The notes: a model not told the origin generated them from the sequence alone. 64,000 bases of DNA from Paenibacillus sanguinis 2301083 = DSM 16941 (GCF_000374825.1 NZ_KB895384.1:124001-188000); one strand, 5' to 3'; numbered from the stretch's first letter, positions 9,155-17,754 are shown. Numbers and translations are program-made.

Positions 9155-11836
9155 ATGAGAAGAAGACCCTTAACAGCGATAGCGGTGTGCTGGCTGCTTG
9201 GCAGCGGTCTGGCGGCAGGGAGCAGCAGCAGAGTGTTCTGGTTACTGTGGCTTGGCATCTCTCTTTTAGCTGTAGTGTCCGTCATAGTCTTAAGGATGCC
9301 TTGGCGCAAGCTCATTTTATTTTGGCTGATTTTTACACTGGGAGCTTCCTATTGGCTTTACAATGAGGCGCGCAATGTTAGTCATATAGCGATTCCGCCA
9401 GGTGAATCGGCATGGGAGGGGCGCGTCGAAGGCATGATTGTCTCTAGGGTAGAAGTCGATGGCGATCGGGCTGATTTCACATTAAAGGTGCATCGTCTAA
9501 TACAGAGCCAAGGAACAGAGCAAGAAATTCGGGGCGGAGAACAGGTGGCTGTACAATTGAGACTCTCTGCAAAAGCTGAGCTTCAAACGACAAAGCAATG
9601 GAAGCGAGGACAGAGAATCAGCCTGAGCGGAAGCTTACAGGAGCCGCAGGTTGCCCGGAATTTCGGCGGTTTTGATTATCGGCGTTATCTACATATCCAG
9701 CGTATCCACTGGCTGCTCAAAGCCGAAGGAGCTTCGACACTAAAGGTGGAAAGTGGGAGCCATGGAATAACGGCTTTTTTCGGTAAGGTGGATGAGGTTC
9801 GTTACACCTTGGGTGAGCGTATTGAGTGGTTGTTCCCAGGCTGGCAGGCCGGGTATATGAAGGGGCTGCTGATCGGCTTGCAGGACGAGCTTGAACCTGA
9901 CAAATACACCGAGTTCACTAACCTTGGATTAACACATATTTTGGCTATTTCCGGCAGTCATGTAGCTATAAATATTGGGCTTCTGTTTGGCCTGCTGCGC
10001 TTATGCCGGGCAACGCGGGAAACCGCACTAAACGTCGTTATGGGCTTTATCCCCGTTTACATGCTGTTGACCGGATTCTCCCCGTCAGTAATTCGCTCCG
10101 GCCTTATGACGATGCTGGGAATATACTTGCTCAGGCAAGGCCGATGGAAGGATAGCTTAAACATATTGGCTGCTGTAGCCTGGCTTATGCTGTTGTGGGA
10201 GCCTTATTATCTGCTGAATGTAAGCTTCCAGCTTTCCTTTGCCGTTACCGCCGGGTTAATTATCTTTGTGCCTCTATTAAATCGTTATTTCCAGTGGCTG
10301 CCTCCAAAGATTGGAGGGGCTATAGCTATTACATTGACGGCGCAAATGGTTTCGTTCCCACTGACCATTACCTATTTCAATCAATTTTCCCTGCTGTCGA
10401 TTCTGGCTAATCTGTTGCTGGTACCGGTTATTGGCGTCATTGCCCTGCCGCTTGGTACGGGAGCGCTGCTCCTTAGCTTGCTGCCTGCCAAACTGGGATT
10501 ATGGGCGGCCATCCCGGTGCGCTGGCTAAATAATGCTACTTTCGTAGTCACTGAATGGTTTAGCGGGCGTGGCGGCTTTATGACCTATTGGAGGTCGCCG
10601 GACATAGGGTGGATTCTCGCCTTTTACGGACTGTGCTATTTTGTGCTCGTGATGGGCAGGGAACGTCAGCAGCAAGCCGATGTCTGGCCGGCGAACGTAG
10701 GGGCGGTGGGGGACACCGTTCCGCTTGGAGCAAGAAAGGCAAGTGCCTGGGAACAGGCTGCAACCTGTTTAGCGACAGATGGATTAGCTATGATTGGAAG
10801 CGGACGCAGCTTCCCGCTTGATGCACGGCAATGGGGATGTGCGATATACCGCATTGTCATGGAGCGGCCCGCAGCCTTACTTCGCTTGGCCGCCATGGCT
10901 GGTCTGGTGCTATTGCTGGTCCTTGGTTATCGAACCGCTTATGTCAAGGGCACGGGCTATGTGGAGTTTATTGATATTGGTCAGGGAGACAGCGCCTTGA
11001 TCACAACGCCTTCCGGAGCTCACATCCTGGTGGACGGCGGAGGTACTGTTTCTTTTCGTAAAGCCAAGGATAACTGGAGAGAACGTCGGGAGCCCTTCGA
11101 GGTAGGAGCCAAGACCCTGGCGCCGCTCCTCAAAAAACGGGGAATTCATCGGCTGGGCGCCGTCATTCTGACCCATGGCGACCAGGATCATATCGGCGGG
11201 GTGCAGGCCATATTGGAGCAATTTCGTGTCGAGTCCTTACTCATTAATGGCAGCCTGTCTCCATCGGTAACTATGACAAAATTGATGAAGACGGCCCTAA
11301 GCAAGAGGATTCCCGTCTATTCCGTGAGCCGGGGAATGCAGCTTGTACCCGATAAGGACACCCGGTTGCAGTTTCTGTATCCGCAGTCAGGCACAGCAGC
11401 GGCAGGAACGCTGCCTGTGGACAAAGAGCAGAACCATCGCTCTATTGTCTTTATGCTTGAGATGAACGGGGCTTCCTTTTTGTTTACCGGGGATATGGAT
11501 GAAGCGGCAGAGAGAAAGGCGCTAGCTCTGGAACAGGCAGATAAGGGGGGTGATAACCCTATTCACAAGCATTCTATAGATGTTTTGAAGGTCGCCCATC
11601 ATGGCAGCAAAACATCGACATCGGCGGTTTGGCTCGATTACTGGCGGCCGGAGCGGGCGCTAATTTCGGCCGGAGCCAAAAATGTATACGGTCATCCACA
11701 TCCAACGGTAGTTGAGCGTCTGGACGAGCGGAGGGTGCAAATTTACCGCACGGACCAGCAAGGGGAGGTACAGCTCCAAGTGCGCAGGGAACGGCAAATT
11801 GAAGCAAGGTTCAAATTATCTGTAGAGCCCCGATAA
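9155..11836 (+). CDS. comEC: DNA uptake channel ComEC/Rec2
   Basis: Integral membrane channel that transports single-stranded DNA into the cell, 893 residues. N-terminal hydrophobic segments and an OB-like soluble domain (about 60-210) come first. The polytopic competence domain (about 235-500) contains LAISGSHVAINIG. The C-terminal metallo-beta-lactamase-like domain starts at DIGQGDSALI and carries THGDQDHIGG near 673. ATG 9155 is chosen because AGGAGG lies at 9139-9144 with 10-base spacing; TTG 9110 is in frame but lies upstream of that site. A hydrophilic stretch of about 70 residues precedes the last membrane helix (bases about 10660-10880). Confidence 0.95.
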   Translation: MRRRPLTAIAVCWLLGSGLAAGSSSRVFWLLWLGISLLAVVSVIVLRMPWRKLILFWLIFTLGASYWLYNEARNVSHIAIPPGESAWEGRVEGMIVSRVEVDGDRADFTLKVHRLIQSQGTEQEIRGGEQVAVQLRLSAKAELQTTKQWKRGQRISLSGSLQEPQVARNFGGFDYRRYLHIQRIHWLLKAEGASTLKVESGSHGITAFFGKVDEVRYTLGERIEWLFPGWQAGYMKGLLIGLQDELEPDKYTEFTNLGLTHILAISGSHVAINIGLLFGLLRLCRATRETALNVVMGFIPVYMLLTGFSPSVIRSGLMTMLGIYLLRQGRWKDSLNILAAVAWLMLLWEPYYLLNVSFQLSFAVTAGLIIFVPLLNRYFQWLPPKIGGAIAITLTAQMVSFPLTITYFNQFSLLSILANLLLVPVIGVIALPLGTGALLLSLLPAKLGLWAAIPVRWLNNATFVVTEWFSGRGGFMTYWRSPDIGWILAFYGLCYFVLVMGRERQQQADVWPANVGAVGDTVPLGARKASAWEQAATCLATDGLAMIGSGRSFPLDARQWGCAIYRIVMERPAALLRLAAMAGLVLLLVLGYRTAYVKGTGYVEFIDIGQGDSALITTPSGAHILVDGGGTVSFRKAKDNWRERREPFEVGAKTLAPLLKKRGIHRLGAVILTHGDQDHIGGVQAILEQFRVESLLINGSLSPSVTMTKLMKTALSKRIPVYSVSRGMQLVPDKDTRLQFLYPQSGTAAAGTLPVDKEQNHRSIVFMLEMNGASFLFTGDMDEAAERKALALEQADKGGDNPIHKHSIDVLKVAHHGSKTSTSAVWLDYWRPERALISAGAKNVYGHPHPTVVERLDERRVQIYRTDQQGEVQLQVRRERQIEARFKLSVEPR

Positions 11837-11968
11837 GGAAGACTTGTCCAGAGAGAAGGATTACCTGATTACAGCAGGATGACGAGGCCATTCTTTTCTG
11901 ATATTCTAAGGTGAGATTAAGAGAGCAAAAAGTGTTGATCATATTTTTAATTTTTACAGTAACAGCAT

Positions 11969-11995
11969 TGCAACATATTGTCAGACTCTAGCGTC
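11969..11995 (+). promoter_or_regulatory. Candidate ECF-type autoregulatory promoter
   Basis: TGCAAC (11969-11974), 17 bases, then CGTC (11992-11995). This has the AAC / CGT pattern of SigW-like ECF promoters. It sits directly before the sigma factor gene, as expected for positive autoregulation. If real, transcription starts near 12002, which supports the GTG start at 12026 over TTG 11978. Confidence 0.5.
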
Positions 11996-12025
11996 TGTAA
12001 AGATGCAAGGAAGGGGGAGCCTCTA

Positions 12026-12574
12026 GTGGTAGAGCAGGATCTCATCAGAGCCGCTCAAACGGGCGATCGCGACGCTCTAATCACCCTATTGCGCAAGATC
12101 GAGAATCACGTATACCGGACGGCCTATTATATTTTGAACAATGAGCAGGATGCGCATGACGCGGCTCAGGAAGCCCTTATTCGTATTTATACCAAAATCG
12201 ATTCCTATGAAGAGAAGGCGCAGTTCAAAACCTGGGTTCAACGGATTGTGACCAACATTTGCATTGATAAATTCCGTAGACAAAAACCAACCGTATCCAT
12301 TGACGAACATGAAATGGTGTTCCAAGGCAAGGAAAGCGTGGAGCGGGAAGTGATGGCGGGATATTTGACCGAGGATATTCGGCAGGCGATTGAGCAATTG
12401 CCGGAACACCACAGGTCGGTGGTTGTGCTTAGATATTTACAGGATTTTTCGTATAACGAAATTGCTGATAGCTTGAATTTACCCCTGAATACAGTGAAAT
12501 CCTATTTATTCAGGGCCAGGCAACAGTTGCAGCATCTACTCCAAGATTATCAGAAGGGTGGTGTATCAGGATGA
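12026..12574 (+). CDS. ECF sigma-70 family sigma factor (SigW-like)
   Basis: Extracytoplasmic-function sigma factor of 182 residues. Region 2 spans about 20-90 (HVYRTAYYILNNEQDAHDAAQEALIRIYTK, given here only as position and family block) and includes a typical FKTWVQRIVTNICID. Region 4 spans about 120-175 with LPEHHRSVVVLRYLQDFSYNEIA, the -35 recognition helix. GTG 12026 is chosen because AAGGGGGAG lies 7 bases upstream; TTG 11978 in the same frame is weaker. The stop overlaps the start of the anti-sigma gene (ATGA), so the two are translationally coupled. The signal sensed is unknown. Confidence 0.88.
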   Translation: MVEQDLIRAAQTGDRDALITLLRKIENHVYRTAYYILNNEQDAHDAAQEALIRIYTKIDSYEEKAQFKTWVQRIVTNICIDKFRRQKPTVSIDEHEMVFQGKESVEREVMAGYLTEDIRQAIEQLPEHHRSVVVLRYLQDFSYNEIADSLNLPLNTVKSYLFRARQQLQHLLQDYQKGGVSG

Positions 12575-13812
12575 AATGCCAGGAGGCGGAGGCATGGATG
12601 CAGCGGTATCTGGACCATGATTTAAATGAAGAAGAACGGCTCCTTCTGTTCGAGCATATTGGCTATTGCGAGGCTTGTGCTGAAATGTTTGAACGATTAA
12701 GCGACCTGTCTGCCCGGCTGGAGAAGCTGCCTCAGGTCATGCCTAACTTTAGTCTTGTGGATGCGATACTTCCGCAATTGGAAGAAATCGATCGGGCCCG
12801 GCTGGAGGAAGGGAGTACCGTGGAGAGTTCGGCTTTGCCGACGATGTCGATGGACAAGAGCACGTCCGGCGAATTGGCGGCAGTTCCAAATGAACAGGAT
12901 ATACGGCGCCGGAGCGATAGAAAAGTGCGGCAACGCAGCTGGATAAACCGTTATGTGGCACTCGGAGCGGCAGCGGTTCTCATTTTGGGCGTGTTCATTT
13001 CTCAATATGAGCCGCGCACGGTATCGGATGCCGGAGGCTCCATGGGTTCACAGCAAAGTGAGAGTCTGAATGACCAGCTGAGCGGCAGTAGTTCCGCAGC
13101 CGATAAGGCCGCTGGCGAGATGTCTCCTCGATTCAAGGTTGATGATGGTAGTACCAACAATAAGGAGATATCGTCTGATTTACCGGATCAAATGGCGAAA
13201 GCCCCTGTCATCGACAAGCAGCCAACTTCCTCGGATGGAGGTTCGACTGAGGGAGGTTCTAAGCAGCCAGGTTCAGGTCATTCGCCACAAGCCAGTCAAC
13301 CGGATAGAAGCTCTGAAGGAATTTTGCCCTCTGATCAGCTTCGGACTGGTTCGCCAGGCCATTCATCTTCCGGAAATCCTGAAGGAGCGGATCAGGTGCA
13401 GCCTGAAGTTCAGGAGCCCGCACACACAGAATTATTTGCGAATCCTGGGGATGAATTGGATTCAGGCGATATGAATCAGCGGACGCAGCAGCAACAGGAG
13501 CCAACTGATCAAGCTATAGTTGCCGACATTGGAGACAAGTATCTACTCTCCGGACAACTCCTTGTCTGGTCTTCCCCGGACGGAGCCTTTGACGCAGAAG
13601 TGAAGGAGGAACATTTGTATATCTACAAATGGGAATCCGGGGAACGGAAGCAGGTCCATGCCGAGCCGCTTGACGGGGATTGGGTGACTGGCGGCTGGTC
13701 AGCAGAAGGCTATATATTTACGTATCAGACAGAGAAAGATGGAGCTGCAATTAATCATAAGTTCGAGGCGGGACATTTGACCGAGAAGAATGATGAGGGA
13801 AAACAGCCATAA
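12571..13812 (+). CDS. Transmembrane anti-sigma factor with zinc-binding domain
   Basis: A 413-residue predicted membrane-spanning regulator of the preceding ECF sigma factor. The N-terminus has the ZAS zinc motif: Cys3, then His29-x3-Cys33-x2-Cys36. One membrane helix lies at about 128-148 (VALGAAAVLILGVFI). The outside part is a long Ser/Gly/Gln/Pro-rich disordered stretch (about 150-320), then a compact C-terminal domain with repeated aromatic strands (YLLSGQLLVWSSPDG onwards) that may be a sensor. The gene overlaps the sigma gene by 4 bases. The outer domain is large for this family and is probably cleaved or ligand-binding, which is inference. Confidence 0.85.
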   Translation: MKCQEAEAWMQRYLDHDLNEEERLLLFEHIGYCEACAEMFERLSDLSARLEKLPQVMPNFSLVDAILPQLEEIDRARLEEGSTVESSALPTMSMDKSTSGELAAVPNEQDIRRRSDRKVRQRSWINRYVALGAAAVLILGVFISQYEPRTVSDAGGSMGSQQSESLNDQLSGSSSAADKAAGEMSPRFKVDDGSTNNKEISSDLPDQMAKAPVIDKQPTSSDGGSTEGGSKQPGSGHSPQASQPDRSSEGILPSDQLRTGSPGHSSSGNPEGADQVQPEVQEPAHTELFANPGDELDSGDMNQRTQQQQEPTDQAIVADIGDKYLLSGQLLVWSSPDGAFDAEVKEEHLYIYKWESGERKQVHAEPLDGDWVTGGWSAEGYIFTYQTEKDGAAINHKFEAGHLTEKNDEGKQP

Positions 13813-14115
13813 AGCTGCAGTGTGGGTAGCTGGGTTCGAGCTCAGGCGAGTTCCTAAATATGCGAAAGCAGTCACCTTTTCAGGAGATATGGAATAGTTA
13901 TATAGAGTAGAGACAATGTATATCCCCCTGATCGTCGTATGACCGCCATTCGGAGAGTTTCTAGGGCTCTTCGGCGCGCGTTTATATAGATGCTCCGGGA
14001 CAAAGGGATCTTTCGCCATGAGGCAGAGGTCCCTTTGTTGCGTAATGGAGACCTTGAAGAAGAAGGGGAACTCGAAGTATGATGGTAAGAGGCGAGAAAC
14101 GGAAGGGAGAAGCTG
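13813..14115. other. Intergenic region before holA, one hairpin
   Basis: No credible gene. A 9-base perfect inverted repeat, ACAAAGGGA (14000-14008) and TCCCTTTGT (14030-14038), could form a hairpin, but there is no T-tract. A holA ribosome site, GGAAGGGAGAAG, is at about 14101. Confidence 0.6.
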
Positions 14116-15135
14116 ATGGATGCAAAGCAAGCGGTAAAAGACATTAAGCAGGGGCGCATCTCCCCGTTATATTTGTGCTACGGTACGGAGAAATATCAAA
14201 TTCAGGAGTTCGTCGGCCTGTTGCAGGAGAAGCTGGTAGATCGGGAACAGCGGGACTTCGCTTTAGCCTCCTTCGACTTGGCAGAGACGCCGATTGAGAT
14301 GGTGGTGGAGGAAGCGGAGACGATGCCGTTTCTGGTGGAGCGCAAGCTGATCATTGTTCGTGATTCATCAGTGTTCACCGCAGGCAAGGATGGAGGAAAG
14401 CTGGAGCATAAGGTGGAGGCCCTGCTATCCTACATAGGGAACCCGGCCGACCATAGCGTCATTGTATTTGTGATACATCATGAGAAGCTGGATGAGCGGA
14501 AAAAGGTGGTCAAGGCGATGAAGGCCTCAGGCACCGTGTTGTCCTTTATGCCTATGGGAGGGCGCGAGCTTGTCCAGTGGGTGGTGCACGAGGTGGAGAA
14601 GCGAGGCTGTCAAATCGCCGGGGATGCCGCAGAGGCATTGATCGCCGCCAGCGGCGTGCAGATGGCCGTGTTGGCCGCCGAAATGGACAAGCTGTGCTTG
14701 TACGCCGGGGCGGGCGGAGTGATCGATACCGTCGCTGTAGAGCAGCTGGTAGCTCGGAGCACGGAGCAGAATGTATTTGTGATGGTCGAGCATATTGCGG
14801 CCTTGAGGTTGGAGCAGGCCTTGGGCATCTTCTATGAACTGCTCAAGCAACGTGAGGAGCCAATCAAAATAGCTGCATTAATTGCTCGTCAATTCCGAAT
14901 CATGCTGCAAGTCAAGGACCTGGGACGACAAAGCTACTCACAGCAACAGATCGCTTCCAGACTGAGCTTGCATCCTTATGTGGTCAAGCTGGCCGGAGAG
15001 CAGGCGCGAAAGTTTGAAGCCGAACGGCTGCGCACAATTATGTCCGACCTGGCAGAGCTGGATTACCGCATGAAGAGCGGGAAAGTTGACAAGGTACTAG
15101 GCTTGGAACTGTTTTTGTTAAAGCTGGGGGCTTAA
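14116..15135 (+). CDS. holA: DNA polymerase III delta subunit
   Basis: Clamp-loader delta subunit, 339 residues, the usual length for HolA/YqeN. It opens the beta sliding clamp within the polymerase III holoenzyme. The N-terminal AAA-like domain begins with the family block ISPLYLCYGTEKYQIQEF. The C-terminal collar ends KVDKVLGLELFLLKL. Position between the comE genes and rpsT matches B. subtilis. GGAAGGGAG precedes the start. It is convergent with rpsT and shares a bidirectional terminator with it. Confidence 0.95.
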   Translation: MDAKQAVKDIKQGRISPLYLCYGTEKYQIQEFVGLLQEKLVDREQRDFALASFDLAETPIEMVVEEAETMPFLVERKLIIVRDSSVFTAGKDGGKLEHKVEALLSYIGNPADHSVIVFVIHHEKLDERKKVVKAMKASGTVLSFMPMGGRELVQWVVHEVEKRGCQIAGDAAEALIAASGVQMAVLAAEMDKLCLYAGAGGVIDTVAVEQLVARSTEQNVFVMVEHIAALRLEQALGIFYELLKQREEPIKIAALIARQFRIMLQVKDLGRQSYSQQQIASRLSLHPYVVKLAGEQARKFEAERLRTIMSDLAELDYRMKSGKVDKVLGLELFLLKLGA

Positions 15136-15185
15136 TGTCCCATCTCAAGGCCCTACGCGATGATCTCAAAATTATAAGGTGAACC

Positions 15186-15220
15186 AAAAAGACCTGAACG
15201 AACATCGTCCAGGTCTTTTT
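15186..15220. terminator. Bidirectional terminator between holA and rpsT
   Basis: AAAAAGACCTG at 15186 and CAGGTCTTTTT ending at 15220 form an 11-base perfect stem with U-tracts on both strands, ending holA (+) and rpsT (-) transcripts. Confidence 0.88.
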
Positions 15221-15248
15221 GAGCTTAAACTTGATATAATAACGTCTC

Positions 15249-15521
15249 TTACGCTTGGGACGTAAGGGCGTTCAATTTTTTAGCCAAGCGGGATTTCTTG
15301 CGGGCAGCTGCATTTTTATGGATCAAACCTTTAGTTACGGCTTTGTCCAATTTTTTGGTTGCAGCAGCGAAGGCAGTTTTAGCTGCTTCTACTTCGTTGT
15401 TAGCCAGTGCGGAATCAGCAGCTTTCACTACTGTACGCAGGGCGGACTTTTGCGAAGCGTTCAGAGCGCGACGTTTGTCGTTTGTTTTCACACGTTTGAT
15501 TGCGGATTTAATGTTTGGCAT
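15249..15521 (-). CDS. rpsT: 30S ribosomal protein S20
   Basis: Primary 16S rRNA-binding protein of the small subunit, 90 residues, highly basic and helical. It starts [18 protein letters not shown], the standard S20 N-terminus. The start at 15521 follows AGGAGGTG (minus strand, 15528-15535). In B. subtilis gpr is the next gene; here about 9.6 kb of alpha-mannoside genes and a structured non-coding locus intervene. Confidence 0.97.
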   Translation of the reverse strand: MPNIKSAIKRVKTNDKRRALNASQKSALRTVVKAADSALANNEVEAAKTAFAAATKKLDKAVTKGLIHKNAAARKKSRLAKKLNALTSQA

Positions 15522-15574
15522 TGCATTCACCTCCTGTAAAGCATATATCAACCAGATGATTCACAACTTAAAAT

Positions 15575-15603
15575 AGTTTATCACGCAAGGTAGTAAAAAG
15601 CAA
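15575..15603 (-). promoter_or_regulatory. Candidate sigma-A promoter of rpsT
   Basis: On the minus strand, TTGCTT (15603-15598), a 17-base spacer and TAAACT (15580-15575), 54 bases before the rpsT start. Confidence 0.5.
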
Positions 15604-15649
15604 TAAGATCATCAGACTCTAATTGGAAAAAATCTTGAGAGACCGTAGC

Positions 15650-16010
15650 CCGATTTGCAGGTGAGCCGAAAAAAGGCCAGCCTAAACTAAACCTGCCCTA
15701 CTAATAAGCAGTGATTCCACGCCTTTGAAATCGCCAGACTGGATCTCGGTCCATTGGAGACTCGCGTACTTCGCAAGCGTTGTTTGGGTTAGGAAACCTC
15801 TGGATGTCGCCAATCTCCAAGAGGGGGCCTGCTGCGAAGATCAAACCGATTCCCCAGCAGGAAATTCGTCGCTCATGTCAAAGTTTGTACAACATGGTAC
15901 AAAGTCCGTGTACGGCTGAAGGGCGACCAAGGACTCGCTCATTTGTAGGCACGGGGGGAGATAACCGGATCGAAGCTGCGCGGCGATGAACCAGACGTCT
16001 ACCCTATTTT
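15650..16010 (+). ncRNA. Candidate structured RNA, possibly HEARO/omega-RNA-like, no ORF
   Basis: Gene-free, GC-richer block inside an otherwise AT-rich intergenic region. Read on the plus strand it contains a series of exact inverted repeats: GCAGGT/ACCTGC (15657, 15691), TTGGAGA/TCTCCAA (15754, 15814) enclosing a GGTT-AGGA-AACC hairpin, CCTGCTG/CAGCAGG (15828, 15855) and TTTGTAC-N6-GTACAAA (15884-15903). These are followed by TACGGCTGAAGGGCGACC. No open frame in the region looks like a protein. The order of hairpins, with CTGGATCTC and CGCAAG before them, resembles what I recall of HEARO RNAs (the guide RNAs of IscB nucleases), but no IscB or TnpB gene is present. A decayed mobile-intron remnant is the main alternative. 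Confidence 0.4.
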
Positions 16011-16168
16011 TTTCTGGAGCGTCAAGAAAGTACGTTTTTCTTGAACATCTTGGGGAAATGGAGCTGACCATTACAAATCTTAGCAAACGGCTTAGCTGTT
16101 ATTTGTATACAACTGCATAATTTTTACACTAAATTGTTTATTATGTGTCATATCGCTTTCTAAATAAT

Positions 16169-16184
16169 ATATAACATGTTATAT
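16169..16184. promoter_or_regulatory. Candidate operator of the GntR/AraR-type regulator
   Basis: Perfect 16-base palindrome ATATAACATGTTATAT, 48 bases before the regulator start, in a position suited to autoregulation. It shares an ACNNGT core with the palindrome at 17678-17691. Confidence 0.5.
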
Positions 16185-16232
16185 TAATATATAATAATTT
16201 TATTTGATTTTACAGGATTTAGGGGGGATCGT

Positions 16233-17405
16233 ATGTCTAACCAATCAACATCTAAACCGATGTATGAGCAAATTTTTGATGCTCTGCGTGAAGATATTAC
16301 TTCGCTTAAATATAAGCCTGGAGATAGAATTCCGTCAGAAAAGGAATTATGTGAGCAATTTAATGTGAGCAGAATTACAAGTAAAAAGGCACTTGAGCTG
16401 CTTACTGCAGAAGGCTACATTATTCGCAAACCCGGGAAGGGTTCTTTTGTTAGTGAATCCATGAGCGTAAGAGAAGGTGTCGATCCTTCAAATGCTGCCC
16501 TTAGCTTAACGACTAATCAGAGGATAAAACGCCAAAAAAAAATGTTGATTGGTCTTGTTATTACAAATTTTGATGACAGCTACGGAACCGAGCTTGTTTA
16601 TGGCATGGAGGAAGCATCGCGTGAACACGACAGCTATTTAATTATTCGTCGTTCCTTTGGAATTGCTGCACGAGAGGAAGAAGCGATTTCTCAATTGCTT
16701 GCAATAGGTGTGGACGGACTCATTATTTTCCCGGCGCAAGGTGAGTACTTTAGTGCAGAGATATTAAAACTCGTCATTTCTAAGTTCCCATTTGTGTTAG
16801 TAGATCGATATTTAAAGGGCATTTCCGCATCTTCGATAAGTAGTGACAATCTTCAAGCTGCCAAGGAAGCGACCAATTACTTATTTGAATTAGGACATAC
16901 ACAGATTAGCTTTTTGACACAGCCATCTATTAATACAACAGCCATTGAGGAACGGATTGAAGGATTTATTCAAGCGCATGCGGAAAAAGGAATTGTTGCT
17001 GATCGGGGACTTTGGTTAGAAAATATTACTTCAACATTGCCAAATGAGTTTGATCCAAATACACGTGAACGTGATATTGAAATTATCCAGCAGCATTTAA
17101 AGCAACATCCAGAGATTACAGCTTTATTTACTGTTGAATATACGATTGCACAATATGCTTTTGAGGCGGCTCGCAGATTGGGGCTGTCTGTTCCTGACGA
17201 TATTTCTATCATTTGCTTTGATAGTCCCAGAAACGATTCCTATCAATTTACTCATATTAGACAAAATCAGCTTGAGATTGGTAAACGAGCCATTGAAAGT
17301 GTGTTGAAGCTGCATAATCAAGAGCAAGTAGCGGGTAGAGTGATGCTACATGCACCACTTGTCATTGGTAAAACAACAGCAGCTCCTAAAGTAAAGCCTG
17401 TTTAA
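16233..17405 (+). CDS. GntR-family regulator with LacI-type sugar-binding domain (AraR-like)
   Basis: A 390-residue transcription factor. The N-terminal GntR winged helix (about 5-75) includes YKPGDRIPSEKELCEQF and RKPGKGSFV. The C-terminal 280 residues form a periplasmic-binding-protein-like sensor (about 105-385), ending with blocks such as VPDDISIICFD that are typical of LacI/AraR. The start follows GGGGGGATCGT. It is the first gene of AT-rich island 1 and probably controls the following GH125-ABC-GH38 operon in response to a mannoside. It is separated from that operon by its own terminator at 17501-17541. The effector is inferred from context only. Confidence 0.85.
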   Translation: MSNQSTSKPMYEQIFDALREDITSLKYKPGDRIPSEKELCEQFNVSRITSKKALELLTAEGYIIRKPGKGSFVSESMSVREGVDPSNAALSLTTNQRIKRQKKMLIGLVITNFDDSYGTELVYGMEEASREHDSYLIIRRSFGIAAREEEAISQLLAIGVDGLIIFPAQGEYFSAEILKLVISKFPFVLVDRYLKGISASSISSDNLQAAKEATNYLFELGHTQISFLTQPSINTTAIEERIEGFIQAHAEKGIVADRGLWLENITSTLPNEFDPNTRERDIEIIQQHLKQHPEITALFTVEYTIAQYAFEAARRLGLSVPDDISIICFDSPRNDSYQFTHIRQNQLEIGKRAIESVLKLHNQEQVAGRVMLHAPLVIGKTTAAPKVKPV

Positions 17406-17500
17406 CCACCGGCAGCTATTACGTAGGAGGCTACGGTACGATCTAGCAGCTTGACCAGACCACATAACATTTTAGTTTTGATAGTTGCCTGGACAAGGAC

Positions 17501-17541
17501 AAAAAAGAGCAAGCCATCTTTATGAGGGCTTGCTCTTTTTC
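17501..17541 (+). terminator. Terminator after the GntR-type regulator
   Basis: AAAAAAGAGCAAGCC and GGGCTTGCTCTTTTT form a long perfect stem with a U-tract at 17536-17540. Confidence 0.9.
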
Positions 17542-17618
17542 CTGTTATATCAATATATTTTATTCGTTTTAATGGTATGAATTGTGTTTTTAAGATATGA
17601 TATTTCGCAAATTATATA

Positions 17619-17646
17619 TTGACATATTAATTAAATGGAATATAAT
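17619..17646 (+). promoter_or_regulatory. Sigma-A promoter of the alpha-mannoside operon
   Basis: Perfect TTGACA (17619-17624), a 16-base spacer and perfect TATAAT (17641-17646). It lies about 110 bases before the GH125 start and downstream of the regulator terminator. Confidence 0.8.
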
Positions 17647-17655
17647 TGGTGTAAG

Positions 17656-17691
17656 CGGTTAACCGAAAATCAATTATAAATACTAGTATTT
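17656..17691. promoter_or_regulatory. Two palindromes downstream of the promoter, candidate operators
   Basis: CGGTTAACCG (17656-17665) and AAATACTAGTATTT (17678-17691) are both perfect palindromes just after the -10 box, where a bound repressor would block transcription. The second shares the ACNNGT core of the palindrome before the regulator gene. TGTAAGCG at 17650 also looks like half of a CcpA cre site. The rest of 17406-17754 holds only the regulator terminator and this promoter. Confidence 0.45.
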
Positions 17692-17754
17692 TTCGTCCAT
17701 AATTAGCAGTCCACTTAGCACACTTTGCTATTACATGAATTAGGAGGTGTGGAA

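Noticed and set aside
14000..14038. Terminator between anti-sigma gene and holA
   Set aside because: The stem is perfect but has no T-tract on either strand.
14045..14119. Short basic reading frame before holA
   Set aside because: 24 codons, no ribosome site, and it runs into the holA start; treated as chance.
15884..15920. Group II intron domain V
   Set aside because: The 3' side (GTACGGCT then GAAGGG) looks similar, but there is no matching 5' strand with an AGC triad; kept only as an alternative for the structured locus.
17650..17664. Full CcpA cre site in the island 1 promoter
   Set aside because: Only the left half (TGTAAGCG) fits; the right half mismatches at three positions. Recorded as a palindrome instead.
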